The translations under genes were made by a program, and so were the position numbers. DNA of 64,000 nucleotides. It comes from Archivesica marissinica. Its lineage: Eukaryota > Mollusca > Bivalvia > Venerida > Vesicomyidae. Where the stretch lies: NCBI GenBank assembly GCA_014843695.1, contig CM026398.1, positions 13,375,311 through 13,439,310 on the forward strand, in the 5' to 3' direction. The notes under the pieces are model-generated. The model made no database searches. It was given only the letters and a program-made list of their open reading frames with translations, and was not told where the DNA came from. Position 1 is the first letter of the stretch. Each line of letters opens with the position of its first letter. Of the stretch, positions 43,801-52,324 are shown in pieces.

Positions 43801-45043
43801 TATTTGATGGAATCGTTTGATTTTAGTTCCATGTTATGGAGTGTTAACACCTAGATATTTGATGCAATCGTTTGATTTTAGTTCCATGTTATGGAGTGTG
43901 TAAGGGAAAATAAGTGGTTTTCTTTTGAGAGTTATTCTCAGCACCTCACACTTGTCTGGATTGAACTCCATGGACTCCAGTTACTTACTGGGAGTTCAAA
44001 ACTACGAAGTCCTGTGCTCAGAGGTGCCTGGTGCACCTGACCAATTTCGTCAATGTCCCAAAGAATAATTGTTTATAATGAATGAACCAACACTAATAAT
44101 AACAACAATGGGTAGTTAGCAGTTTTATATCAGTCGCTTGTTAATTAATTATCAACAAATACCAAATAACATGTTTTGTACGACATGAATAGGGTACGAA
44201 ACAAAACCAAAAATGTAAACAACATGCCAATTGTATGTGTAGACCGGGGAGTTTATAGATATGACAAACTATGGTTGTTTTCGTATTTTCGTATATATGG
44301 ATATAAAGAGCCTGTAAAATACAATATATGCATACTATTATTATGTACAAATCATTCTACTTAATTTCACAATACAAAATAGTAAATACACAATTCCAAT
44401 TCAAGCAGTTCAAATATATATTTTACAATGTAAAATATCAAAGATAAAACATTACATTACCAGAGTCCGGCTATCAGCTGATACATATAATGTATATATG
44501 TATATAGTTACTATATAGTTACTAGTAAAGTATATATTAACGTAAACAGGATAGCTTTGCAACGTATCCGTTTGACTAGTAGAGATAGAGTGTGGGATAA
44601 GGGTCTTGAACAAGTTAGTTGGAAAGTGCACCTAATTAGTTGAGTTAGTTCACTCATTCACACATCTGACCTGATTGTCACTCACAATCACTCACCCATA
44701 ATACTTTATACACAATAGTAGTGAAGACTAGTATATATTATACAAAGACATAGTATGGGACCAGGCTATATAATTATGATATGATTCAGACCAGTGATTA
44801 TATTAGGCCATATAGGGGAAACTATTGGGTGGTACGCTTGCAGCAGGGTTTGGAAACATTATAATGTACATGTACTAAATATCAATAATTATTTCCCTTT
44901 AACATAAATATGACATGGGTTACATATGAATACAATGACATAGCATTTATTAATTTGTCACACTTACCTGAAGCAATGTGAACGGAATCTACAGCAACTC
45001 TTCTATTGGTCTGAATTTGTTGAAAAATCTCATTTTCAGACAT
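37810..45043 (-). CDS. Harbinger (HARBI1-like) DDE transposase, spliced
   Basis: Catalyses cut-and-paste transposition. Exons 45043-44968, 42335-42208, 41918-41792 and 38555-37810 give about 358 residues, the usual size. Landmarks: FKSHFRMRRSTFE, LECYRSVADRFGISKG (helix-turn-helix region), GAIDGTHIPV (first Asp), LGDSAYPL (second Asp) and VERAIGLLKCKFR (Glu). Exon 3 could also start at 41929, but only the CAG at 41919 keeps phase and avoids a stop. The upstream ATG at 45092 would start MADREL but is thrown out of frame by a 7-bp GAGCTAT duplication (45067-45080), so the start is taken at 45043. The third intron contains a whole hAT element and a 1-kb array. Otherwise the frame is intact. Confidence 0.85.
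38640..38785 (+). mobile_element. tRNA-related SINE fragment (family 1 core)
   Basis: GGCTGTCCGGTAAGCTCAGTCGGTTAACAC resembles an A-box head. GATCGGACAGGGGTTTTCTC and CGGGTACTCC are the family 1 core. The B box is not convincing and the 3' end is lost. Confidence 0.65.
38895..39955 (-). repeat. 50-bp minisatellite with tRNA A-box-like motif
   Basis: About 21 copies. On the minus strand each reads TAGCTCAGTCAGTAGAGCAT then GCGACCGTGTGTCACGACTG and CAGTACATGT or CTGTCCTTGA. The first block matches the D-arm/A-box of tRNAs. No B box (GGTTCRANNCC) occurs in the unit. Two spacer types (ACATGTACTGC, TCAAGGACAGC) alternate in blocks. It lies in transposase intron 3. Confidence 0.93.
40334..41283 (+). 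pseudogene. hAT transposase, frameshifted and truncated
   Basis: The first frame (40334-40903) begins MSRSTAWNHFERKS and has a BED zinc finger (CSLC ... HLREKH). A frameshift near 40800-40835 leads to a second frame (to 41283) with STDEWTS and VTADGAS (two catalytic Asp regions of hAT) and CWAHALHLAV, the conserved C-x2-H block. The C-terminal part with the catalytic Glu and dimerisation region is missing. ZBED/hAT-type; non-functional. Confidence 0.85.
41349..41568. repeat. Long inverted repeat inside the hAT element
   Basis: Two arms of about 78 bp: TCGAATCTTGGTTTGGGCAT on through GTTTTGTTTGGAAC..., and the complement from 41489. They are separated by about 55 bases, and arm identity is very high. 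It may have replaced the lost 3' end of the transposase. Confidence 0.85.
42407..44000 (-). pseudogene. LINE reverse transcriptase C-terminal fragment (CR1/L2-like) split by an array
   Basis: On the minus strand, MEFNPDKCEVLRIT (43990-43930) leads into LHNMELKSNDSIKYLGV, typical of the region after the reverse-transcriptase catalytic core. After the 55-bp array it resumes as NLSNHINNIQ, with LEYCSTVWQ and VQRSAARYVCNDY and TSSVTKMINSLNW following, ending at 42407. Frames change several times, so it is a relic. It lies in intron 1 of the Harbinger transposase. Confidence 0.8.
42850..43900 (-). repeat. 55-bp minisatellite derived from LINE reverse transcriptase codons
   Basis: About 19 almost identical copies of CACCTAGATATTTGATGGAA...TTATGGAGTGTTAA. 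On the minus strand the unit encodes the HNMELKSNDSIKYLGV segment of the surrounding LINE. Period 55 shifts frame at each copy. Near-perfect identity implies recent expansion. Confidence 0.95.
44001..44960. other. AT-rich intronic stretch
   Basis: No recognisable gene. Short alternating AT runs near 44490-44540. It lies within intron 1 of the Harbinger transposase. Confidence 0.4.
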
Positions 45044-45595
45044 TTCTTCCAACAAAATCGCTGCCAATAGCTCATAGCTCGCGGTCGGCCATCTTTAAAC
45101 ATCAGCAGGAAACGTGCGTAGCGTACATGTCGTTCAATTAAGTAGTTAGCAAGGCGAACTGTGATTGGCTAACGTAAGCTGCAACTGAATGCACTACAGG
45201 TAGCAGACCGCCATTTTACAAAGTTGGAATGAACATAAATATATATTATGGACATTTGGAGCATTTGATCAGATAAAGGGGTGGGGTAATTTTGCATAGA
45301 TCTTGATATTCAGGTAAGCATCTTGCATCAGTAATTTTCGAACCACTTACGTTGACAGTTTATGATTTCTTGTTTATCAACACATGTTTACCTTTCTGGG
45401 TCAACACTGATCCAATGTAAAGAATGATAGGTGGCGTTATTTTACCTCGTTCTGAAAAAGTGTGGATGCCTCGGTATGTTACGACCAGCGGTATGTTAAG
45501 AAACGACTATACTACAAAATCATTCTCACAAAGTTCTATTGCTGTGGGGGTATTATCTGTATGTCCATGAGTATTTAATAGCTCTGATCTGTCGT

Positions 45596-46030
45596 CTATC
45601 TTGACATGTGTGTTTTGTTCAATGCTTTCATTTTTTGTTGTTGTTTGGCTCTAATTTTCAGTCGGTGGTTTTGTGAAGCTATGTTTCTCCCATTGGCAAT
45701 TGGTATTTTCATTAAAACCATTTTCCGTATATCACGCATGGTTGTTTCTCTGGTCATAATGTGTTGGTCAGATATACCCACTACACTATGTACCTTCATT
45801 GTACCCTTAACAGGTTTTATTTCCCTGTTTCTAAGTTCAACTTCGATTTTACTTTTGTCGAAATCATCCTGTGTAATTAGCTGGTATTCTATCTGCCTTT
45901 CAGACCCTTTTGCCCATGCAAAGAAATCATTGGCATCCTGAATAACCGCCTTTCCCTGTTTAGTTTTATTCCTATACTGTGATGTTGGGGAATCTGTCCA
46001 AAATGCAGATAACACGATTTTAATCTCCAT
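45596..46030 (-). CDS. Unrecognised 144-codon ORF
   Basis: A complex, non-repetitive frame beginning MEIKIVLSAFWTDS, with QGKAVIQDANDFFAWAKGSE, IKPVKGTMKVHSVVG and a basic C-terminus (KIRAKQQQKMKALNK). A stop lies six codons upstream of the ATG. Composition is far from the neighbouring arrays and looks protein-like, so it may be an exon or a mobile-element protein fragment. I do not recognise the family and assign no function. Confidence 0.45.
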   Translation of the reverse strand: MEIKIVLSAFWTDSPTSQYRNKTKQGKAVIQDANDFFAWAKGSERQIEYQLITQDDFDKSKIEVELRNREIKPVKGTMKVHSVVGISDQHIMTRETTMRDIRKMVLMKIPIANGRNIASQNHRLKIRAKQQQKMKALNKTHMSR

Positions 46031-46985
46031 GAGGAACTTCGAAAGCTACACCATCACCTACACACTACGACAATTTGGTCTGGAGATTCATAGATATGGA
46101 AAACTAGTTTCATTACTGTGAAGTGCAAACATCTTGAACAAAAATAAATCTGCAAATACTCACCCAAAATTCACTTTTCTTGACAAATGCCACATGACAA
46201 ATAGTTTCAAAAATATGGCGGCTGTCTAGTTTTTTCTCATCCGGGCTATCTTTATTTACGTAATGAAAGCAAAAGAAACATAAAGAGGCAAAATATAATG
46301 TGATACAGGCAGGAACATTTAACTTTCGTCCTGTAAATGGTGACTCGTAAATGATGCTTTTTTAAATTATATTTTATTCATGGCTATTTCTTCCAAACTT
46401 AGAATATTTAAACTAGATTAAAATGGGTTTGAAAGGTAGCCATATGTATATAGAATGGCTTGACGCCTGTTGTTCCATAATAACATTTGTATTGAACACA
46501 TATGACCAATCACAGGGAAAGTCTCGTAAATGATATGTCAAAAATTACGGTAACTTTTCATACACAGATCCATAAATTGTGTTTTACCTGCTGTAAATGA
46601 CATAAAATAAGTAATATTATCCTGTTTTTTATCATATTAATTGTCTAAATTCTTGTCTTTAGTCAGCATAATCAAAGTATTGGTTTGTTAAATGCAGTAC
46701 AGTAGTTTGGACTCGTAAATGATATGCATTTTGGGGACAGGTATACATTAAATAATTGAAACGACAATATATTGTGTTACCTTAATCTCAATATTTATAA
46801 ACAAACTATGGCATGCCAATCATTTAATTTGTGTAGAATGTGTCAATAAAAGTGATTCTAAATGATTCAAAATTGGGCCTATCTCCACATGTTTTTACCT
46901 GGGGACACCTGATTTTTGATACCACTGCGTTATAATATGGTTTTTTCAAAATCAATAGTTTATTTTAGAAGCTATCTCAATATTT
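46031..46985. other. AT-rich intergenic sequence
   Basis: No gene recognised. The phrase CTCGTAAATGAT recurs three times (about 46332, 46523 and 46709), which hints at old repeats. Confidence 0.4.
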
Positions 46986-46989
46986 TAAG

Positions 46990-47385
46990 TTATCGTACAT
47001 ATATTGATATAGTTATCGTACATATATTGATATAGTTATCGTACATATATTGATATAGTTATCGTACATATATTGATATAGTTATCGTACATATATTGAT
47101 ATAGTTATCGTACATATATTGATATAGTTATCGTACATATATTGATATAGTTATCGTACATATATTGATATAGTTATCGTACATATATTGATATAGTTAT
47201 CGTACATATATTGATATAGTTATCGTACATATATTGATATAGTTATCGTACATATATGGATATAGTTATCGTACATATATTGATATAGTTATCGTACATA
47301 TATTGATATAGTTATCGTACATATATTGATATAGTTATCGTACATATATTGATATAGTTATCGTACATATATTGATATAGTTATA
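46990..47385. repeat. 23-bp minisatellite, about 17 copies
   Basis: Units TATCGTACATATATTGATATAGT, nearly identical, directly followed by the 42-bp array. Confidence 0.96.
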
Positions 47386-47394
47386 GCAGCATAT

Positions 47395-48790
47395 TCAACC
47401 ATCCATATGTCTCCATATCTTTGATGTATAGTGTTATATGCCATCCATATGTCTCCATATCTTTGATGTGGAGTGTTATATGCCATCCATATGTCTCCAT
47501 ATCTTTGATGTGGAGTGCTATATGCCATCCATATGTCTCCATATCTTTGATGTGGAGTGTTATATGCCATCCATATGTCTCCATATCTTTGATGTGGAGT
47601 GTTATATGCCATCCATATGTCTCCATATCTTTGATGTGGAGTGTTATATGCCATCCATATGTCTCCATGTCTTTGATGTGGAGTGTTATATGCCATCCAT
47701 ATGTCTCCATGTCTTTGATGTGGAGTGTTATATGCCATCCATATGTCTCCATGTCTTTGATGTGGAGTGTTATATGCCATCCATATGTCTCCATGTCTTT
47801 GATGTGGAGTGTTATATGCCATCCATATGTCTCCATATCTTTGATGTGGAGTGTTATATGCCATCCATATGTCTCCATATCTTTGATGTGGAGTGTTATA
47901 TGCCATCCATATGTCTCCATATCTTTGATGTGGAGTGTTATATGCCATCCATATGTCTCCATATCTTTGATGTGGAGTGTTATATGCCATCCATATGTCT
48001 CCATATCTTTGATGTGGAGTGTTATATGCCATCCATATGTCTCCATATCTTTGATGTGGAGTGTTTATATGCCATCCATATGTCTCCATATCTTTGATGT
48101 GGAGTGTTATATGCCATCCATATGTCTCCATATCTTTGATGTGGAGTGTTATATGCCATACATATGTCTCCATATCTTTGATGTGGAGTGTTATATGCCA
48201 TCCATATGTCTCCATATCTTTGATGTGGAGTGTTATATGCCATCCATATGTCTCCATATCTTTGATGTGGAGTGTTATATGCCATACATATGTCTCCATA
48301 TCTTTGATGTGGAGTGTTATATGCCATACATATGTCTCCATATCTTTGATGTGGAGTGTTATATGCCATCCATATGTCTCCATATCTTTGATGTGGAGTG
48401 TTATATGCCATCCATATGTCTCCATATCTTTGATGTGGAGTGTTATATGCCATCCATATGTCTCCATATCTTTGATGTGGAGTGTTATATGCCATCCATA
48501 TGTCTCCATATCTTTGATGTGGAGTGTTATATGCCATCCATATGTCTCCATATCTTTGATGTGGAGTGTTATATGCCATCCATATGTCTCCATATCTTTG
48601 ATGTGGAGTGTTATATGCCATCCATATGTCTCCATATCTTTGATGTGGAGTGTTCTATGCCATCCATATGTCTCCATATCTTTGATGTGGAGTGTTATAT
48701 GCCATCCATATGTCTCCATATCTTTGATGTGGAGTGTTATATGCCATCCATATGTCTCCATATCTTTGAATGTGGAGTGCTATATGCCAT
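47395..48790. repeat. 42-bp minisatellite, about 33 copies
   Basis: Units CCATCCATATGTCTCCATAT-CTTTGATGTGGAGTGTTATATG. Variants CATGTC (47650-47800) and CATACATATG (48150-48340) are clustered. Because 42 is 14 codons, ORFs of 463-467 codons are open on both strands; no gene is called. Confidence 0.96.
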
Positions 48791-48970
48791 AGACACCATT
48801 TGTCACCTTTAGCTGAGAATGACTCCAAAGAGGACACTGGTAGTGTGATTAAAAAAAGTGCAAACACCTAACACCTTAAAAGCCCTTAAGCTTACAATAT
48901 GTACATAACTATAAGTGTGCAAAGAGAGGTTAGTAGTTGTTAAGAACAAGATAAAAACAAGTGTGTTTTG

Positions 48971-49178
48971 TTATGGCTTCATCATCGATGCAGCCAGCGC
49001 TGACTTAAATCCTGCGATAGAGTCAGCACTGACTTCATGAGATGGCAGTATGTTCCATTGAACAACTGTTCTCGGAAAGTATGAGCACTTAAAATAGTCA
49101 ACTGTTGTGAATGGAATGTGATATGCCAAATGGTGGTAATGTTGTGATTGTTTGCTGTAAGGTGTGATATATGGTGAC
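48971..49178 (-). pseudogene. LINE ORF2 C-terminal tail
   Basis: On the minus strand, TTVDYFKCSYFPRTVVQWN then ILPSHEVSADSIAGF and KSALAASMMKP-stop: the typical last residues of CR1/Jockey-like LINE ORF2. The 5' part is missing. Confidence 0.75.
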
Positions 49179-49189
49179 GATAATAGGTT

Positions 49190-49312
49190 ATAGGTCTATT
49201 TATCTGTCCATAGACCCTCTAGAGGTTATAGATAACGATATGTCCATAAGCCCTCAAGAGGTTATTTGTAACGATGTGTCCATGAACCATCTAGAGGTTA
49301 TAGGTAACGGCA
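49190..49312. repeat. 42-bp tandem repeat, about 3 copies
   Basis: Copies of AGAGGTTATAGATAACGATA-TGTCCATA-related units, next to the TAG-rich array. Confidence 0.8.
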
Positions 49313-49315
49313 TGT

Positions 49316-49317
49316 AA

Positions 49318-49371
<54 letters not shown>

Positions 49372-49372
49372 C
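49316..49372. repeat. (TAG)n microsatellite
   Basis: About 18 TAG triplets, grading into a GCA-rich region. Confidence 0.95.
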
Positions 49373-50306
49373 AGAAGCAGCAGTAGTAGCAGCAACAGCA
49401 GCAGTAGTAGTAGTAGCAAATCAACTGCAACAGCGTATGCAGTGGTGCCATCTGTAATAGTAACAGCAGCAAATGCAGCAGATGTAGTAGCGCAAGTGAC
49501 ACTGATAACAACAACAGCAGCAACAGCAGCTGTAGCAACAGCAGCAGCTGTACATAGTCGCCGTAGTAGTATCAGTGGCACACTGGCAGTAGCAGCAACA
49601 GCAGCTGTAGCAACAGCAGCAGCTGTACATAGTCGCCGTAGTAGTATCAGTGGCACACTGGCAGTAGCAGCAACAGCAGCTGTAGCAACAGCAGCAGCTG
49701 TACATAGTCGCCGTAGTAGTATCAGTGGCACACTGGCAGTAGCAGCAACAGCAGCTGTAGCAACAGCAGCAGCTGTACATAGTCGCCGTAGTAGTATCAG
49801 TGGCACACTGGCAGTAGCAGCAACAGCAGCTGTAGCAACAGCAGCAGCTGTACATAGTCGCCGTAGTAGTATCAGTGGCACACTGGCAGTAGCAGCAACA
49901 GCAACTGTAGCAACAGCAGCAGCTGTACATAGTCGCCGTAGTAGTATCAGTGGCACACTGGCAGTAGCAGCAACAGCAGCTGTAGCAACAGCAGCAGCTG
50001 TACATAGTCGCCGTAGTAGTATCAGTGGCACACTGGCAGTAGCAGCAACAGCAGCTGTACATAGTCGCCGTAGTAGTATCAGTGGCACACTGGCAGTAGC
50101 AGCAACAGCAGCTGTACATAGTCGCCGTAGTAGTATCAGTGGCACACTGGCAGTAGCAGCAACAGCAACTGTAGCAACAGCAGCAGCTGTACATAGTCGC
50201 CGTAGTAGTATCAGTGGCACACTGGCAGTAGCAGCAACAGCAGCTGTACATAGTCGCCGTAGTAGTATCAGTGGCACACTGGCAGTAGCAGCAACAGTAA
50301 CAATGT
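49373..50306. repeat. 75-bp GCAGCA-rich minisatellite
   Basis: About 11 copies of a unit with GTAGCAGCAACAGCAGCTGT, CATAGTCGCCGTAGTAGTAT and CAGTGGCACACTGGCA; some copies lack a 24-bp GTAGCAACAGCAGCAGCT-like block. The plus frame (288 codons) would be Ala-rich with RRSSISGTL, and the minus frames are Leu-rich or Cys-rich. It is open because the units are multiples of three. Not called as a gene. Confidence 0.93.
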
Positions 50307-50309
50307 AGC

Positions 50310-51068
50310 AGAAATAATTTGATTTGATAATATTGTATTGCTATATATACATGTATGTAACCATTACACTCATATTACAAATACATAATTACCAAATGGG
50401 GTTGTTCACAAAGGGAGACAATGCATTGCGGGTGTATACATGTGCCTTGCATAAGGACACCGTGAACTGGCACAGTAGGCCTACGTGGTACTGGTGAAAA
50501 GTTTCCAGGCCCATATATGTACCGCCATCACCACAACTCACCCAGTGTTTATAACCTTTTCGTTATTTTAGAGTTTTCATTTTCTTGGACAATCTGCAGG
50601 ATCTGCCTTCAGCGCCTGATTATTTACAATATATTATATTATATAATTAATACGTGCATGAACTATGCATATTCATATCTGTTCTTGGAACGAGACACGG
50701 ACACAATCCCTACCGTACATGTATAACCCATCCAACCCCATGTTTTAGCACAAACTCTAGTCTAGTTAGTGTTTGGATCCAATCTTGAATCTCAATTGGC
50801 GGGAGGGGGGTATATTAATGGTCATTATGTTCGTCTGTATCAAACCTCATGGGTGGGGTTATGTCAGGGTATGGGGAGCGGTATAAATCCAGTACAGTAG
50901 TAGGTTGCAAGAAGGACCTAATGAGAAGCGGCGTTCATGGTCCAAATGGGTTTAACCCCAAATGTTGCGTATAAAATATACCGAACCTACGTATTCTCCA
51001 TACTCATTAACAGGAGAGAAGCTCTTACATTATCAACCTGGTAAGTCAATCTACTACATGCAGTTACA
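50310..51068. other. Unique intergenic sequence
   Basis: No gene recognised; AT-rich with a short GGGAGGGGGG run near 50805. Confidence 0.4.
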
Positions 51069-51069
51069 C

Positions 51070-51270
51070 AGTCAAAGGCTGTCCAATTAGCACACTGTTT
51101 CGCACGCTCGCTTCTCACCAAAGAAACCTGGGTTCGATCCTCGGACCGAGAAGCATGTGAGATGGTACGTACAGTTGTCACCAGGTACTCCGGTTTCCTC
51201 CCACACTAATGACCGCATATATTATATATACTCTTTCAACAGGAGTGATTAATATAAGTTGTTAAAGCTT
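51070..51270 (+). mobile_element. tRNA-derived SINE (family 1), diverged
   Basis: GGCTGTCCAATTAGCACACT, GGGTTCGATCCTCGGACC, GGTACTCCGGTTTCCTCCCA and the tail GAGTGATTAATATAAGTTG. It lacks part of the core seen at 18744. Confidence 0.83.
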
Positions 51271-51275
51271 GATTG

Positions 51276-51763
51276 TCTGGACAGTTTGTACACTAGGATT
51301 AAGGGTTAATGTTAAGATTTAAGAATGTTTTGTACCCAAGTCTGGACAGTTTGTACACTAGGATTAAGGGTTAATGTTAAGATTTAAGAATGTTTTGTAC
51401 CCAAGTCTGGACAGTTTGTACACTAGGATTAAGGGTGAATGTTAAGATTTAAGAATGTTTTGTACCCAAGTCTGGACAGTTTGTACACTAGGATTAAGGG
51501 TGAATGTTAAGATTTAAGAATGTTTTGTACCCAAGTCTGGACAGTTTGTACACTAGGATTAAGGGTTAATGTTAAGATTTAAGAATGTTTCGTACCCAAG
51601 TCTGGACAGTTTGTACACTAGGATTAAGGGTTAATGTTAAGATTTAAGAATGTTTCGTACCCAAGTCTGGACAGTTTGTACACTAGGATTAAGGGTTAAT
51701 GTTAAGATTTAAGAATGTTTCGTACCCAAGTCTGGACAGTTTGTACACTAGGATTAATGGTAA
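51276..51763. repeat. 65-bp minisatellite, left half
   Basis: About 7.5 copies of GTCTGGACAGTTTGTACACT-AGGATTAAGGGTTAATGTTA-AGATTTAAGAATGTTTTGTA-CCCAA. It is interrupted at 51763 by a 7-kb LINE block and resumes at 58748-58855. Confidence 0.95.
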
Positions 51764-52324
51764 TTTAGTTTAGTTTAATCATATTTTATTGCATTCTATA
51801 TATACAATGTACAATACAAAACAAATGAACAAACTTGTATAACTATCCATAATGCATGATTCGTGGCATTGTTTGCTCAAGGATTGTCATTATATGTTGA
51901 AGCAAATGGGTTGGGCCACAAGTTTTAACAACATTGGTTACGGCCCTCCCCATAAGACTAGATTGTAATTAACAAAGAGACTGAATACAAGAGTTGTGCT
52001 AGTACTTTACTAATTTAATGATACTAATAGAAAAAGGGTAAAATGATTAAGAGAATAAGCAGCATTTAGGTAATAAGAATTTAGAAACAAAAAACAACAA
52101 TAAACAAACCAAAAAAGTTTAGGAAATGTAACTAATAGCTACTACTATCAAGTGTCCCACCATACAACGTTACCCAGCCAACCACACCCGTCACCACACC
52201 CTAACATAGATCGTCACAAGAGAACAGCCTATGTATATATATATATATATATACAGATCATGTGGTTATTTACTCGAAGCGTTTAGTCGTTTTAATATAT
52301 GTTTGAACTTGTGTGAAAATATAT

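Larger units (their letters stand above)
29517..45203. mobile_element. Harbinger superfamily DNA transposon with nested insertions
   Basis: Ends are imperfect inverted repeats: ACCTGCAGTGCGTTCAGT at 29518 and, on the other strand, ACCTGTAGTGCATTCAGT ending at about 45201 (16 of 18 match). Inside are the two convergent genes typical of Harbinger: a Myb/trihelix-like protein (plus) and a DDE transposase (minus). Its 15.7-kb length is explained by internal arrays and at least four nested elements. A three-base target duplication could not be fixed. Confidence 0.82.

Noticed and set aside
47358..48812. ORFs of 463-467 codons on both strands
   Set aside because: 42-bp tandem repeat, 14 codons per unit; no independent support for translation.
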